NCBI RefSeq assembly: GCF_001466725.1
Contig: NZ_CP013650.1
Coordinates: 3,162,001-3,226,000, forward strand
Length of the DNA: 64,000 nucleotides
Origin: Lacimicrobium alkaliphilum
GTDB taxonomy: Bacteria > Pseudomonadota > Gammaproteobacteria > Enterobacterales > Alteromonadaceae
Reading direction: 5' to 3'
Below, piece after piece: positions 36,843 to 46,465 of this stretch. Both the position numbers and the translations under genes were made by a program. Positions within the stretch are counted from its first letter, which is position 1. The number at the start of each line of letters is the position of its first letter. Under the pieces are notes generated by a model. It was not told the DNA's origin, made no database searches, and was given only the letters and a program-made list of their open reading frames with translations.

Positions 36843-38098
36843 GCCAATGGTTGCAGCAGGTCATAGATCGTGGCCAGGCCATTGATGACTGGCTCAGCCC
36901 GGTACGCGCTCAGGCTCTGGAAACCCTGCGTCACACCGACTGGCCCAATCGCCGGGTGGAAGCCTGGAAATACACCTCACTGGCTCCACTTGAGCAGCTT
37001 GAGCTGAGCAAAAATGACACCGCAACGGCACCACACATCCCCGCTATTGACGGGCTCAACAGCCTGGATCTGGTGTTTGTGAATGGTCAATTGCAGAGTG
37101 ATATCAACGCGCTGCCATTGCCGCAGGGGCTGCATATCAGCAGCCTCAGAGAGGCGTCTACGCAGCAGCAGGCGGCCGCCACGACCTTGTTCGCAAAAAT
37201 AAAACCCGAGCGCCATTTGTTCGGTCTGGTTAATGATGCTCTGGTCAAAGACGGTGTACTGATTGATATCGATGCCGGTATTAAGATTGAACGGCCCATA
37301 CGTATTGTCAATTTGAGCAGTGACGGCCAGGAGTCCCATCACCGCATTCTGGTGCGTTTAGGCAAAGATGCTGAGGCTACGGTGATTGAGCAGGGCCAGG
37401 GTGAACAGGCCAGCCTGAGCACAGGCTTTGCCGAATACGAAATCGGTGAGCAGGCTAATCTTGAGCATTACCGGCTGGCGATGCACACCCATCAGGCGAT
37501 CCATATCGGTGGCTGTCACTTTAGTCTTAAACAGCAGGCGCGGCTTAACAGCACCCTGATTGGTTATGGCAGTCAGCTGTCGCGGGTGGATGTGGATATT
37601 ATTCACAGCGGCGAACATGCTAAGGCGAAATTTAACGCCATATATCTGCTCGGCGAATCAGAGCATTTTGATCTGCACAGCACCATCGAACATGCGGTGC
37701 CAAACGGCACCACTGAGGAAAATGCCAGAGGCATAGTGGGTGATAAGGCCAAAGCGGTATTTAATGGTCGTATTCATATTCACCGTGATGCCCAGAAAAC
37801 CCTGGCTGAACTGAATAACCGCAACCTGCTGTTGTCCCGTCGCGGTCAGATCAATACCAAGCCCGAACTGGAAATCTACGCCGATGACGTACAGTGTGCT
37901 CACGGTGCTACGGTCGCCGAGATCGAAGAAGACACCCTGTATTATCTTCGCTCACGGGGTATTTCCCGTTCACAGGCACTGGTGATGCTGAACTTCGGTT
38001 TTATCCAGGAACTGGTTAATCAGATGCCCAATCAGGCACTGGCCCACTGGCTTCAGCCGCAACTGAAGGCCCGCTTTGTGGAGATGGAAGTAAAATGA
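36839..38098 (+). CDS. sufD: Fe-S scaffold subunit SufD
   Basis: A 419-residue SufBD-family protein with an N-terminal helical domain (VEAWKYTSLAPLEQL) and the right-handed beta-helix, ending in the conserved ADDVQCAHGATVAEIEEDTL and LYYLRSRGISRSQA segments. The conserved Cys and His in QCAHG (equivalent to the residues facing SufB Cys in E. coli) are kept. Overlaps both sufC and sufS by four bases, which fits translational coupling. Confidence 0.97.
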   Translation: MSQWLQQVIDRGQAIDDWLSPVRAQALETLRHTDWPNRRVEAWKYTSLAPLEQLELSKNDTATAPHIPAIDGLNSLDLVFVNGQLQSDINALPLPQGLHISSLREASTQQQAAATTLFAKIKPERHLFGLVNDALVKDGVLIDIDAGIKIERPIRIVNLSSDGQESHHRILVRLGKDAEATVIEQGQGEQASLSTGFAEYEIGEQANLEHYRLAMHTHQAIHIGGCHFSLKQQARLNSTLIGYGSQLSRVDVDIIHSGEHAKAKFNAIYLLGESEHFDLHSTIEHAVPNGTTEENARGIVGDKAKAVFNGRIHIHRDAQKTLAELNNRNLLLSRRGQINTKPELEIYADDVQCAHGATVAEIEEDTLYYLRSRGISRSQALVMLNFGFIQELVNQMPNQALAHWLQPQLKARFVEMEVK

Positions 38099-39327
38099 CT
38101 ACCAGCACCGGTGCGCTGAATGTCGAACAGATCCGTAGCCAGTTTCCGATTCTGCAACAGCAGATCGAGGGCAAGCCGCTGATCTATCTGGATAATGCTG
38201 CCACCACACAGAAACCGCTGGCGGTGATCCAGGCGATAACGGATTTTTATACCCAGTGTAATGCCAATGTTCACCGCGGCGCCCATCACCTTTCTGATGA
38301 AGCCACACGCCGCTATGAAAAAGCCCGGGATAGGGTAGCAACTTTTATTCAGGCCGACAGTCGCAAAGAAGTGATCTGGACCAGTGGTACCACCGAAGGC
38401 ATCAATATCGTTGCCAATGGCATGGCTCAGCGCCTGCAACAGGGTGATGAGGTACTGGTGAGCGAAATGGAGCACCACGCTAATCTGGTGACCTGGCAGC
38501 AGGCCTGCGTGCGCAGTGGCGCAACCCTCAAAGTCGCGCCTATCCATGACAATGGTGCACTGAATCTGGAAGCATTTCAGAGCCTGTTAAGCGATAAAAC
38601 CCGCTTCGTTGCCCTGCCCCATATTTCCAATGCATTGGGTACGGTAAACCCCATCAAAGAGCTCACCGCACTGGCGAAGCAAAAAGGCGCGCTGGTGTTG
38701 ATTGATGGCGCCCAGGGCGTTGCCCATGGCAATGTGAATGTGGCCGATATTGGCTGTGATTTCTATGCGTTTTCCGGTCACAAACTCTTTGGGCCCACCG
38801 GCATTGGTGTACTGTGGGGCAAAGAAAATGTCCTGCAGGACTGGCCCGTGTGGCAGACCGGCGGCGAGATGATCGCCAGAGTCACTTATGAGTGCTCCAC
38901 CTGGGGTGAATTACCCAATCGCCTTGAGGCCGGCACGCCAAATATTGCTGGTGCCATAGGCTTAGGTGCCGCCATTGACTGGTTTATGAGCCTTGATCTG
39001 AGTGCCGTACAGGCTCATGAACAGGCCCTGATGGCCAGCGCCCTGGAACAGGCCGAAGCCTTTGAAGGCTTGAAAATCATAGGTAATGCACCCACTAAAA
39101 TAGGGGTGTTAAGTTTTATTTTACAGGGCAGCCATCCCGCCGATGTAGGCTTTATCCTGGACAGACAGGGCATTGCCATACGTACCGGTGATCATTGTGC
39201 GCAGCCACTGATGCGGCGCTTAGATGTACCCGGTACTGCCAGAGCCTCATTTTCTTTGTATAACACTTTAGAAGAAGTGGACGCGCTGTTTGTTGCCCTG
39301 AAAAAAGCCAGGGATATGCTGGCCTGA
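38095..39327 (+). CDS. sufS: Cysteine desulfurase SufS
   Basis: A 410-residue PLP enzyme of group II desulfurases. PLP Lys is in YAFSGHKLFGPTG, and the catalytic Cys in the RTGDHCAQPLM motif, the RxGxxCA form that separates SufS from IscS. It removes sulfur from cysteine and passes it to SufE. Overlaps sufD by four bases. Confidence 0.97.
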   Translation: MTTSTGALNVEQIRSQFPILQQQIEGKPLIYLDNAATTQKPLAVIQAITDFYTQCNANVHRGAHHLSDEATRRYEKARDRVATFIQADSRKEVIWTSGTTEGINIVANGMAQRLQQGDEVLVSEMEHHANLVTWQQACVRSGATLKVAPIHDNGALNLEAFQSLLSDKTRFVALPHISNALGTVNPIKELTALAKQKGALVLIDGAQGVAHGNVNVADIGCDFYAFSGHKLFGPTGIGVLWGKENVLQDWPVWQTGGEMIARVTYECSTWGELPNRLEAGTPNIAGAIGLGAAIDWFMSLDLSAVQAHEQALMASALEQAEAFEGLKIIGNAPTKIGVLSFILQGSHPADVGFILDRQGIAIRTGDHCAQPLMRRLDVPGTARASFSLYNTLEEVDALFVALKKARDMLA

Positions 39328-39334
39328 GGAGAAT

Positions 39335-39703
39335 ATGATGAGTGTAGAAACCTTTATGCCACAAAGTAAAAGTGGCGACGCAGTCAGCCTCACTCCGGCT
39401 GCCATAAAGCATTTTGAGGCCAAACTGGCCAGCCAGCCCGGTCATCTGGTGCGCTTATCCACTAAAATCAGTGGCTGCACCGGTTATGCCTATGTGCTGG
39501 ATGTTGCGGAACAAGCAGAGCAAGGGGATACCCTGATTCATGCCAGCGACAAACTGACTCTGGCAATCAGTACCAAGGCGCTGGATCTGGTTACAGGCAC
39601 TGAGATTGACTACGTCAAAGAAGGCATCAATGGTGTAGTGAAATTTAATAATCCCAATGTGGTCAATGAGTGTGGCTGTGGCGAAAGCTTTAATGTCAGC
39701 TGA
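39335..39703 (+). CDS. sufA: A-type Fe-S carrier SufA
   Basis: About 122 residues of the HesB/IscA/SufA family. The three ligand Cys are present: SGCTGYAY and the C-terminal NECGCGESF. It carries assembled clusters from SufBCD to target proteins. Its place within the suf operon supports SufA rather than IscA. The A-type protein usually opens the E. coli suf operon; here it follows sufS. A second ATG at 39338 could be the start; GGAG lies upstream. Confidence 0.93.
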   Translation: MMSVETFMPQSKSGDAVSLTPAAIKHFEAKLASQPGHLVRLSTKISGCTGYAYVLDVAEQAEQGDTLIHASDKLTLAISTKALDLVTGTEIDYVKEGINGVVKFNNPNVVNECGCGESFNVS

Positions 39704-39752
39704 CAGGTCTTTATCCTCTAATGGCAGTTGTGCAGTTTAACGAGGTTCTGTG

Positions 39753-40286
39753 ATGCAACAGAAAATGGTCTCCACCGAGCGGGAGTGTAAAGCCAGGCGT
39801 GTTCCCACCGGCGAAGTGCAACTGATCCCCGAAGGCGAGTTTGTCAATATCACCCAGGATCTTGGCGGCAACTATACCGTTACCTGGCGCGGCAATATGC
39901 TACGTATTGACGGCACCGACGCCGATGCCATAGGCCGTAAACCACAAAAGCTGGACTTCCCCACCCCAAAAGATGGTCATATCAGTGAGGATCAGGTTTT
40001 ACAGGCGCTGGAAACCATCTACGACCCTGAAATTCCCATCAATCTGGTATCTCTGGGTCTGATTTACAAGGTTGCTGTCAATCAGGATACGCAAACTGTT
40101 CATATTGATATGACGCTTACCGCCCCTGGTTGTGGCATGGGGCCGGTGCTGGTCGGCGATGTGGAATACCGGGTCGGCATGGTGCCCAATGTGAAGAAGG
40201 TTGAGGTGGAGCTGGTATTTGATCCGCCCTGGTCCCGCGAGATGATGAGCGAAGAAGCCCAGCTTGAAGCCGGTGTATTCTTCTGA
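39753..40286 (+). CDS. sufT: SufT (DUF59/MIP18-like) Fe-S protein
   Basis: A 177-residue protein with an N-terminal region special to bacterial SufT (CKARRVPTGEVQLIPEG) and a MIP18/DUF59 domain with DPEIPINLVSLGLIY and a TAPGCGMGPVL motif holding the conserved Cys. SufT helps mature Fe-S proteins, mainly under high demand. Start ATG 39753 (CGAGG upstream; GTG 39750 also possible). Lies between sufA and sufE in the operon. Confidence 0.93.
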   Translation: MQQKMVSTERECKARRVPTGEVQLIPEGEFVNITQDLGGNYTVTWRGNMLRIDGTDADAIGRKPQKLDFPTPKDGHISEDQVLQALETIYDPEIPINLVSLGLIYKVAVNQDTQTVHIDMTLTAPGCGMGPVLVGDVEYRVGMVPNVKKVEVELVFDPPWSREMMSEEAQLEAGVFF

Positions 40287-40321
40287 TACTGAATAAAGAG
40301 AACTTATCCTGAGAGCCCCTG

Positions 40322-40732
40322 ATGAATTTACCCTCCAGCGAAGAAATTGTTGAGGACCTGGCCTTTTTTGATGACTGGGAGCAACGCTATCAGTACATCA
40401 TCGATCTGGGCAAAAGCATTCCACCCATGGATGACAGCCTGAAAACCGAAGAACGCCTGGTCAGAGGCTGCCAGAGCAGCGTGTGGCTGGTGAGTAATGA
40501 GCAGGACGGCAAATTGCAGTTCCAGGTAGACAGCGACGCGGTGATTGTTAACGGGTTGCTGGCACTGGTGATGGCGGCCTTTAACGACAGAACCCCGGCC
40601 CAGATCCTCGATTTCGATATCGACGGCTATTTCAGAGCGCTGGATCTGGAACGTCATATCACCCCTACCCGCGGCAACGGCCTGCGCGCCATCGTCGCCA
40701 GAATCCAGGCCATTGCGAAGGCTAACAAGTAA
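40322..40732 (+). CDS. sufE: Sulfur-transfer protein SufE
   Basis: A 136-residue SufE. The active Cys is in VRGCQSSVWL (near 50), which takes persulfide from SufS and hands it to SufB; the helix-rich C-terminus HITPTRGNGLRAIVARI is typical. Last gene of the suf operon, convergent with iscS. The 94-base gap to iscS is filled by a palindromic repeat. Confidence 0.96.
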   Translation: MNLPSSEEIVEDLAFFDDWEQRYQYIIDLGKSIPPMDDSLKTEERLVRGCQSSVWLVSNEQDGKLQFQVDSDAVIVNGLLALVMAAFNDRTPAQILDFDIDGYFRALDLERHITPTRGNGLRAIVARIQAIAKANK

Positions 40733-40743
40733 GAGCAGAGGTG

Positions 40744-40814
40744 TGTAGGTCGGGTTTCAACCCGACAGCAATCTTTAACGCTAACAACATTGTCGGAATG
40801 AATTCCGACCTACA
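40744..40814. repeat. TGTAGGTCGG-type palindromic repeat (copy 1)
   Basis: Ends are TGTAGGTCGG and CCGACCTACA, inverted. Two hairpins are inside: GTCGGGTTTCAACCCGAC (40749-40766) and GTCGGAATGAATTCCGAC (40792-40809). It lies between the convergent sufE and iscS stops and might also end transcription. Other copies are at 56403-56470 and, as a half unit, 60405-60429. Confidence 0.85.
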
Positions 40815-40826
40815 CTCACCGCTTGT

Positions 40827-41990
40827 TTACCAGTCCAGTGCCATTTTCTTCAGGTTGCCGATAGCGCTGTGGATATGCTCAATGGCGAAGTCGATATCCT
40901 GTTCTGTGGTAAAGCGGCCAATCGACAGGCGCACCGAACTGTGTGCCAGTTGATCAGACAAGCCTATGGCTTTTAGCACGTAAGAGGGCTCAATACTGGC
41001 AGAAGCACAAGCTGAACCACTGGACACCGCCAAGTCTTTCAGTGCCATCAACAGCGCCTCGCCGTCAACCCCCTCAAAGCTGATATTCAGATTACCGGCA
41101 ATTCTGGCGGTCTCGCTGCCATTTAAGCCAATACCCTCAATGCCCTTAATACCCTGCCACAGGCGCTGACGCAGTGTCAGAATTCGATGATTTTCTGACT
41201 CCATCAGTTTACCGGCCAAAGCAAAGGCTTCGCCCATGCCGACGATCTGGTGGGTCGGTAACGTACCTGAACGCATACCGCGCTCATGGCCGCCGCCGTG
41301 GATCAAGGCTTGCAGATGAATACGGGGCTGGCGGCGCACATACAAGGCGCCGATACCTTTGGGGCCATAACTTTTGTGGGCAGAAAAGGACATCAGATCC
41401 ACCTGCAACTGTTGCAGATCAATAGCCACTTTGCCGGTACTTTGCGCTGCATCCACGTGAAATAACACATGATGCTGACGACATATCTCGCCAATGGCGG
41501 CAATATCCTGAATCACGCCGATTTCGTTATTAACCTGCATCACTGAAACCAGCACCGTATCGGAGCGAAGGGCGGCTTTGAGTTTATCCAGGTTTAACAA
41601 TCCATCGGCTTCAGGAGCCAGATAGGTGATCTCAAAACCCTCTTCTTCAAGCGCCGCACAGGCATCCAGCACAGCCTTGTGCTCAGTTTTAAGGGTGACA
41701 ATATGCTTACCCTTGTCCTGATAAAAGCGCACGGCACCTTTGATGGCCAGATTATCGGACTCGGTAGCACCTGAGGTAAAAATAATTTCACGGGGATCGG
41801 CATTAACCAGCGCGGCAATCTGATTACGGGCAATGTCTACCGCTTCTTCGGCCTGCCAGCCATAGCGATGGGAGCGGGACGCAGGATTACCGAATACCCC
41901 ATCCATCGTCAGATACTGGGCCATTTTATCGGCAACAACGGGATCGACAGGCGTAGTGGCGGCGTAATCCAGATAAACAGGCTTTTTCAT
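40827..41990 (-). CDS. iscS: Cysteine desulfurase IscS, C-terminal tail missing
   Basis: A 387-residue group I desulfurase very close to E. coli IscS through its length. PLP Lys lies in [12 protein letters not shown] and the catalytic Cys is Cys328 in [10 protein letters not shown], the same number as in E. coli. After Cys328 there are 59 residues, against 76 in E. coli; the SPLWEMY...IEWAHH tail, which contributes to IscU binding, is absent and the protein ends NLKKMALDW. No iscU, iscA, hscBA or fdx is nearby. It likely supplies sulfur to tRNA thiolation, thiamin and other paths. Follows iscR by 14 bases. Confidence 0.97.
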   Translation of the reverse strand: MKKPVYLDYAATTPVDPVVADKMAQYLTMDGVFGNPASRSHRYGWQAEEAVDIARNQIAALVNADPREIIFTSGATESDNLAIKGAVRFYQDKGKHIVTLKTEHKAVLDACAALEEEGFEITYLAPEADGLLNLDKLKAALRSDTVLVSVMQVNNEIGVIQDIAAIGEICRQHHVLFHVDAAQSTGKVAIDLQQLQVDLMSFSAHKSYGPKGIGALYVRRQPRIHLQALIHGGGHERGMRSGTLPTHQIVGMGEAFALAGKLMESENHRILTLRQRLWQGIKGIEGIGLNGSETARIAGNLNISFEGVDGEALLMALKDLAVSSGSACASASIEPSYVLKAIGLSDQLAHSSVRLSIGRFTTEQDIDFAIEHIHSAIGNLKKMALDW

Positions 41991-42004
41991 ACTCAGACTA
42001 CCGG

Positions 42005-42484
42005 TCAGATTTGTAAGGTAATTTTCATCCCGGCATCGGCCTGATGTTTGTTGCTGTCCTGACGCTGCGCCACCAGTTTAATATCCTGCTTGGCCATCAG
42101 TTCACCGAGACTGATACTGTTAAGAAATTCGGCGATACGATCACTGAGATCGCTCCACAAGCTATGGGTAAGACAGCGCTCTCCCCCCTGACAATCAGAC
42201 TTGCCACTACAGCGGGTAGCATCCACCGATTCGTCCACCGCCCGGATCACCTCACCCACGGAAATCTCCAGGGAATTGCGACCCAGTTTGTAACCGCCAC
42301 CCGGTCCGCGGACGCTGGATACCAGTTTTTCGCGGCGCAGGCGCGAGAATAATTGTTCAAGATAAGACAGGGAAATTTCCTGGCGCTCAGAGATATCGGC
42401 CAGAGGCACCGGACCCCTTTGAGAATGCAGCGCCACATCCAGCATGGCAGTCACCGCGTATCGACCCTTAGATGTTAGTTTCAT
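42005..42484 (-). CDS. iscR: Fe-S cluster regulator IscR
   Basis: A 159-residue Rrf2-family repressor. Winged helix at the N-terminus ([20 protein letters not shown]); cluster ligands Cys92, Cys98, Cys104 and His107 match E. coli in number and spacing, so it should hold a [2Fe-2S] cluster. ATG 42484 is the homologous start, with AAAGG upstream. It heads a two-gene iscR-iscS unit and has tandem type-1 sites at its promoter, so autorepression is expected; a similar site precedes sufB. Confidence 0.97.
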   Translation of the reverse strand: MKLTSKGRYAVTAMLDVALHSQRGPVPLADISERQEISLSYLEQLFSRLRREKLVSSVRGPGGGYKLGRNSLEISVGEVIRAVDESVDATRCSGKSDCQGGERCLTHSLWSDLSDRIAEFLNSISLGELMAKQDIKLVAQRQDSNKHQADAGMKITLQI

Positions 42485-42522
42485 GCCTTTAGCCTGTGCT
42501 TTTTGATGCCACAAAGCATGCC

Positions 42523-42572
42523 ATACCTGACTAATTTAGTAAAGTATAAGTCCCACTAAAACACTCAGGTAT
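42523..42572 (-). promoter_or_regulatory. Tandem type-1 IscR operators upstream of iscR
   Basis: The first site, 42523-42547, matches the published 25-base type-1 consensus at about 24 positions (left half ATACCTGACT, right half AGTAAAGTAT). The second, 42548-42572, directly abuts it and matches about 20 positions when read on the minus strand (ATACCTGAGT... AGTGGGAC). A -10-like TATACT (minus strand, 42543-42548) spans the junction. Two adjacent type-1 sites are also the E. coli iscR arrangement. Confidence 0.75.
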
Positions 42573-42585
42573 TAATGACCTGTGA

Positions 42586-43389
42586 CTAAATTCTGGGATC
42601 GAAGGCGTCGCCTTGTTCGTCCTTGCTCTTGTCCGGTTCCAGACCTTCAAAATCGTCCAAATCAATACTGGGCAACGAGTCGGCACATACATCACCACCC
42701 ATTTTATTAATCGCCTTGCACATATCTTCAACCTTGGTATCGATAAGATGTACATGATCCAGCATGCGGCCAATGGCGTTAGCCACCGGATCCGGATTGT
42801 CCGGTGATACCGCATACGCATCAAAGCCATATTTGCGGGCAATCTTGTCTCTGTCGTTGGCTTTTTCCAGATCTTTGGCCTGAGCAACGATGCGGCCGGG
42901 GATACCGACAACTGTCGCCTCATCCGGCACATCTTTGACCACCACGGAGTTAGAGCCCACTTTGGCCCCTTTGCCAATGGTGATAGGCCCGAGCACTTTG
43001 GCACCAGCACCGACCACCACGTTATCCATCAACGTCGGGTGACGTTTTCCTGCATTCCAGCTGGTGCCCCCCAGAGTGACACCGTGATAGAGGGTCACAT
43101 CATCGCCGATTTCCGCCGTTTCCCCGATTACCACGCCCATGCCATGGTCGATAAAAAAACGCCGACCGAGAGTGGCGCCGGGATGGATCTCAATACCGGT
43201 TATCCAGCGGGCCAGATTAGACAAGACTCTGGCCAGCCATTTCCAGTTGGCCAGCCACAGTTTATGGCTGAGCCGGTGCATCCAGATAGCGTGCAATCCG
43301 GGGTATGCGGTCAACACTTCAAAAGTGGTACGAGCCGCAGGATCGCGGTGAAAAACACTCTGAATATCTTCTTTAATGCGCTCAAACAT
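42586..43389 (-). CDS. cysE: Serine O-acetyltransferase CysE
   Basis: A 267-residue enzyme making O-acetylserine for cysteine synthesis. N-terminal helical domain, then a left-handed beta-helix of hexapeptide repeats ([56 protein letters not shown]) with the catalytic His in DHGMG and YHGVTLGG. The C-terminal extension after about 200 is longer and more acidic than usual and ends FDPRI; the final Ile is typical for binding CysK. It supplies cysteine, the sulfur source for IscS and SufS. Confidence 0.95.
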   Translation of the reverse strand: MFERIKEDIQSVFHRDPAARTTFEVLTAYPGLHAIWMHRLSHKLWLANWKWLARVLSNLARWITGIEIHPGATLGRRFFIDHGMGVVIGETAEIGDDVTLYHGVTLGGTSWNAGKRHPTLMDNVVVGAGAKVLGPITIGKGAKVGSNSVVVKDVPDEATVVGIPGRIVAQAKDLEKANDRDKIARKYGFDAYAVSPDNPDPVANAIGRMLDHVHLIDTKVEDMCKAINKMGGDVCADSLPSIDLDDFEGLEPDKSKDEQGDAFDPRI

Positions 43390-43394
43390 GATGG

Positions 43395-44135
43395 TTAACG
43401 GCTCTTGTCCTGGCTGTCGATACGCTTGTCAACTGAGGCCAGGATCCCTCGCAGGATATTCAGTTCCTGAGCTTCCGGCCTTGCCCGGTTAAACAAGCGG
43501 CGTAGTTTAGTCATCACCATACCCGGATGCCTCGCAACAATAAAATTCGTTTTACTTAGGGTTTGTTCCAAATGACTATAAAAACCTTCCAGCTCCTGCG
43601 TTAAGGGATACTCAGGCTGAGCCGGTTCATCGGCTAAGTTCTGATTCTGCGCGGCCAGATATGCCATACGCACCTCGTAACATAAAGTCTGCACTGCGGC
43701 GGCCAGATTCAGTGAGCTGTAGTCAGGGTTAGCCGGTATGCACACATGGAAATGACATTGCTGCAGCTCTTCATTGCTCAGGCCGTTGTTTTCCCGGCCA
43801 AAAACCAGGGCCACCGGATATTGCTCTGCTTCCGCCACCAGCTTAAGGCCACATTCTCTGGCATCCAGCATCGGCCAGGACAGCGTACGGGAACGTGCAC
43901 TGGTACCCACCACCAGGCCACAATCGGCCACTGCCTGTTCCAGATTCGGGACGATCTTACAGTTCGCCAGAATATCCCCGGCGCCTGCGGCCAATGCGCT
44001 GGCCTGGCCGTCCGGTGCTTTCACCGGGTCAACCAGATACAGCTCGGATAACCCCATGGTTTTCATGGCCCGCGCTGCCGAACCAATGTTGCCCGTGTGA
44101 GAAGTGTTTACCAGTACGACACGAATATTATGCAT
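43395..44135 (-). CDS. trmJ: tRNA Cm32/Um32 methyltransferase TrmJ
   Basis: A 246-residue SPOUT methyltransferase acting on position 32 of tRNA anticodon loops. N-terminal [20 protein letters not shown], then [18 protein letters not shown] and [17 protein letters not shown] form the SAM-binding trefoil knot. A helical C-terminal extension follows. It stops 5 bases before cysE, and in many gammaproteobacteria this gene precedes iscR. Confidence 0.96.
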   Translation of the reverse strand: MHNIRVVLVNTSHTGNIGSAARAMKTMGLSELYLVDPVKAPDGQASALAAGAGDILANCKIVPNLEQAVADCGLVVGTSARSRTLSWPMLDARECGLKLVAEAEQYPVALVFGRENNGLSNEELQQCHFHVCIPANPDYSSLNLAAAVQTLCYEVRMAYLAAQNQNLADEPAQPEYPLTQELEGFYSHLEQTLSKTNFIVARHPGMVMTKLRRLFNRARPEAQELNILRGILASVDKRIDSQDKSR

Positions 44136-44346
44136 GCTTTGATTTTTGTCCGTTGATCAAAAAAGTGCCGCAGATCATAGCATAGACTGCGGTCAACCAA
44201 GCACAGGGTGATTGCAATATTCTGGTGCTCTGCTAGACTGCGCGCCGGTTTGTGTGTTGACTGTTTTTTCAGCAGCACAAAAGGTATATCCGGACGAGCT
44301 CAGAATGCCGGATATATTTGTTCTTTTACAATTGATGGTGACTTGT

Positions 44347-45126
44347 ATGCATGCAATGCTGAATATTGCCGTGCGCGCTGCGCGCGTGGCTGGAAATATC
44401 ATCGCTCAGGGTTTTGAACACCGTGACGATTTAATGACCGAATCCAAAAGTGAAAACGATTATGTAACCCGCGTCGACAAAGAGGCGGAACAAGCCATCA
44501 TCAATAAAATAAGACAGTCCTACCCCGACCACAGCTTTATAGGTGAAGAAGGCGGCGTGATTGACGGCGATGAGGATTTTAAATGGATCATCGACCCGCT
44601 GGACGGCACCACCAACTTTGTTCGCGGTGTACCTCACTTCGCCGTATCCATTGCTCTGATGCACAAAGGCCGTCTGGATCAGGGCGTCGTATTTGATCCC
44701 ATCCGTAACGAACTTTTTACCGCCAGCCGCGGCGCCAGCGCCCAGCTCAATGGCTATCGTATCCGCTGCTCTAATGCCAAAGAGCTCAGAGGCAGCCTGC
44801 TCGCCACCGCTTTTCCTTTTAAAAACAAAGAACAGGAACTGGCTGAATCTCTGCAATTGTTCAGCAAAGTCTACCCACAGTGCGGTGATATACGCCGTGG
44901 TGGCTCCGCTGCACTGGATATGGCGTATGTAGCCGCCGGTCGCCTTGACGGCTACTGGGAGAAGGGCCTGAAGCCCTGGGATATGGCAGCCGGCGCGCTG
45001 TTGATTCAGGAAGCCGGTGGTCTGGTAACAGACTTTAATGGCGGCCACGAACCGATGAAAACCGGCAGTCTGGTCTGTGGCAGCACTAAGCTGGTGCCCG
45101 CATTGCTGAAAACCTTTAAGCAATAA
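44347..45126 (+). CDS. suhB: Inositol monophosphatase-family protein SuhB
   Basis: A 259-residue protein; ATG 44347 (MHAMLNIAVRAARVAGNII) matches SuhB starts, and the earlier open frame is discarded. Metal and catalytic motifs are complete: GEEGG, DPLDGTTNF and WEKGLKPWDMAAG. Besides phosphatase activity, SuhB is part of the rRNA antitermination complex with NusA, NusB, NusE and NusG. It is divergent from trmJ, as in E. coli relatives. Confidence 0.96.
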   Translation: MHAMLNIAVRAARVAGNIIAQGFEHRDDLMTESKSENDYVTRVDKEAEQAIINKIRQSYPDHSFIGEEGGVIDGDEDFKWIIDPLDGTTNFVRGVPHFAVSIALMHKGRLDQGVVFDPIRNELFTASRGASAQLNGYRIRCSNAKELRGSLLATAFPFKNKEQELAESLQLFSKVYPQCGDIRRGGSAALDMAYVAAGRLDGYWEKGLKPWDMAAGALLIQEAGGLVTDFNGGHEPMKTGSLVCGSTKLVPALLKTFKQ

Positions 45127-45140
45127 ATCAAAGACAAAAA

Positions 45141-45216
45141 TAACACAGAGTCACGGAGGGCACAGAGATGATAAGACTGTTTTACACCTCCGTGTTCTCT
45201 GCGCCACAGTGGTGAA
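45141..45216. repeat. CACAGAG-type interspersed repeat (copy 2)
   Basis: Left half TAACACAGAGTCACGGAGGG and right half CTCCGTGTTCTCTGCGCCAC are inverted around a short AT-rich middle. A further half unit (TCTCTGTGCCCTCCGTGGCT) is at 45451-45470. They lie in the 385-base gap between the convergent suhB and secF genes, which holds no gene. Confidence 0.75.
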
Positions 45217-45369
45217 ATCGCTTTTTATTCGTGCTTTTACTCCGGACTCACAACCTTCAGCCTCAAATCCAACGAGGCGCGTCCGCTGCGCTCCTTGCAG
45301 GCTACACCCCGCACTAAGCAATAGACTTTGAGATCAATTTCGTGCAGAGAGCCAGGCCGCAGAGGAAAT

Positions 45370-45406
45370 AAAAAGGCGATGTCCGCTGGTGCTGACATCG
45401 CCTTTT
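45370..45406. terminator. Bidirectional terminator between suhB and secF
   Basis: AAAAAGGCGATGTC (45370-45383) pairs perfectly with GACATCGCCTTTTT (45393-45406) around a nine-base loop, with T-runs on both strands. It separates convergent suhB and secF. Confidence 0.9.
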
Positions 45407-45511
45407 TCATAACATGCGGTAAATTAATCCCACCAATTTTCACCTTACAATCTCTGTGCCCTCCGTGGCTTTTGATGAGATTTCTATTCCTTGTGGCTCG
45501 TGAGCCTTATT

Positions 45512-46453
45512 TCAGAGCAGCGGATCCTGGTCGGCGCCCTCTTTCTCTACTTCCGGTGGCATCAGATCTTCTTTACTGATACCCATGGCCAGAGAAATTG
45601 AGCTGGCGACGTAGATAGATGAATAGGTACCGATAATGACCCCCATTAACAGCGCCGTGGCAAAACCATGAATCAAGGCACCACCTTTAAAGAACAGTGC
45701 CAGCAACACCAGAATGGTGGTTAATGAGGTAATCACCGTGCGATTAAAGGTTTGGGTCAGTGACCAGTTAATCACTTCTTCCGGCCCGCCTTTGCGAAGC
45801 TTGCGGAAATTCTCGCGGATCCTGTCCATCACTACGATGGTATCGTTGAGTGAATAACCTATTACCGCCAGCAAGGCGGCCAGTACGGTGAGGTCAAACT
45901 CCAGTTGCAGGATGGAGAACAGTCCCAGCGTCAGAATCACATCATGGGCCAGTGCCGCAACGGCGCCGACACCAAAACGCCATTCGAAACGCATGGCTAC
46001 GTACATCAGAATGCAGATCAGCGCCACCAGCATCGCCAGGCCACCTTGTTCGGTCAGCTCTTCGCCCACCTGTGGTCCGACAAATTCAATCCGGCGCATG
46101 TCCACTTGCTGGCCATCAGATCTCAGCGCTACCATCACCTGATCGCCCATAGTGGCGGCTTTTACCCCCTCCCGTGGCGCGAGGCGAATCAGCACGTCAG
46201 AACTGCTGCCAAACGTCTGTACCACCGCATCACCAAAATCAGCCTGCTGCATCTGATTGCGTATCTGACTGAGATCCGCAGGGCCTTCATAACCCACTTC
46301 AATCACCGTACCACCGGTAAAATCCAGACCCCAGTTAAGCTGGTTTACCGCCAGAGAAACAATAGAGCCGATTACCAACAAGCCAGACAGAATCATCGCC
46401 GGCATGCGCATCGACATAAAGGGGATTTCCTGGTCAAACTTAAACAGTCGCAT
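45512..46453 (-). CDS. secF: Protein translocase subunit SecF
   Basis: A 313-residue inner-membrane protein with six transmembrane helices and one periplasmic domain after the first. Conserved LDFTGGTVIEV follows helix 1, and the later YSLNDTIVVMDRIREN and TSLTTILVLLALFFKGG mark the RND-like core. With SecD it uses the proton gradient to pull proteins to the periplasmic side. It starts 12 bases after secD. Confidence 0.97.
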   Translation of the reverse strand: MRLFKFDQEIPFMSMRMPAMILSGLLVIGSIVSLAVNQLNWGLDFTGGTVIEVGYEGPADLSQIRNQMQQADFGDAVVQTFGSSSDVLIRLAPREGVKAATMGDQVMVALRSDGQQVDMRRIEFVGPQVGEELTEQGGLAMLVALICILMYVAMRFEWRFGVGAVAALAHDVILTLGLFSILQLEFDLTVLAALLAVIGYSLNDTIVVMDRIRENFRKLRKGGPEEVINWSLTQTFNRTVITSLTTILVLLALFFKGGALIHGFATALLMGVIIGTYSSIYVASSISLAMGISKEDLMPPEVEKEGADQDPLL

Positions 46454-46465
46454 AATAAATTTCCC

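Noticed and set aside
45237..45443. A minus-strand frame in the suhB-secF gap
   Set aside because: It overlaps repeat fragments and the bidirectional terminator and has no gene-like features.
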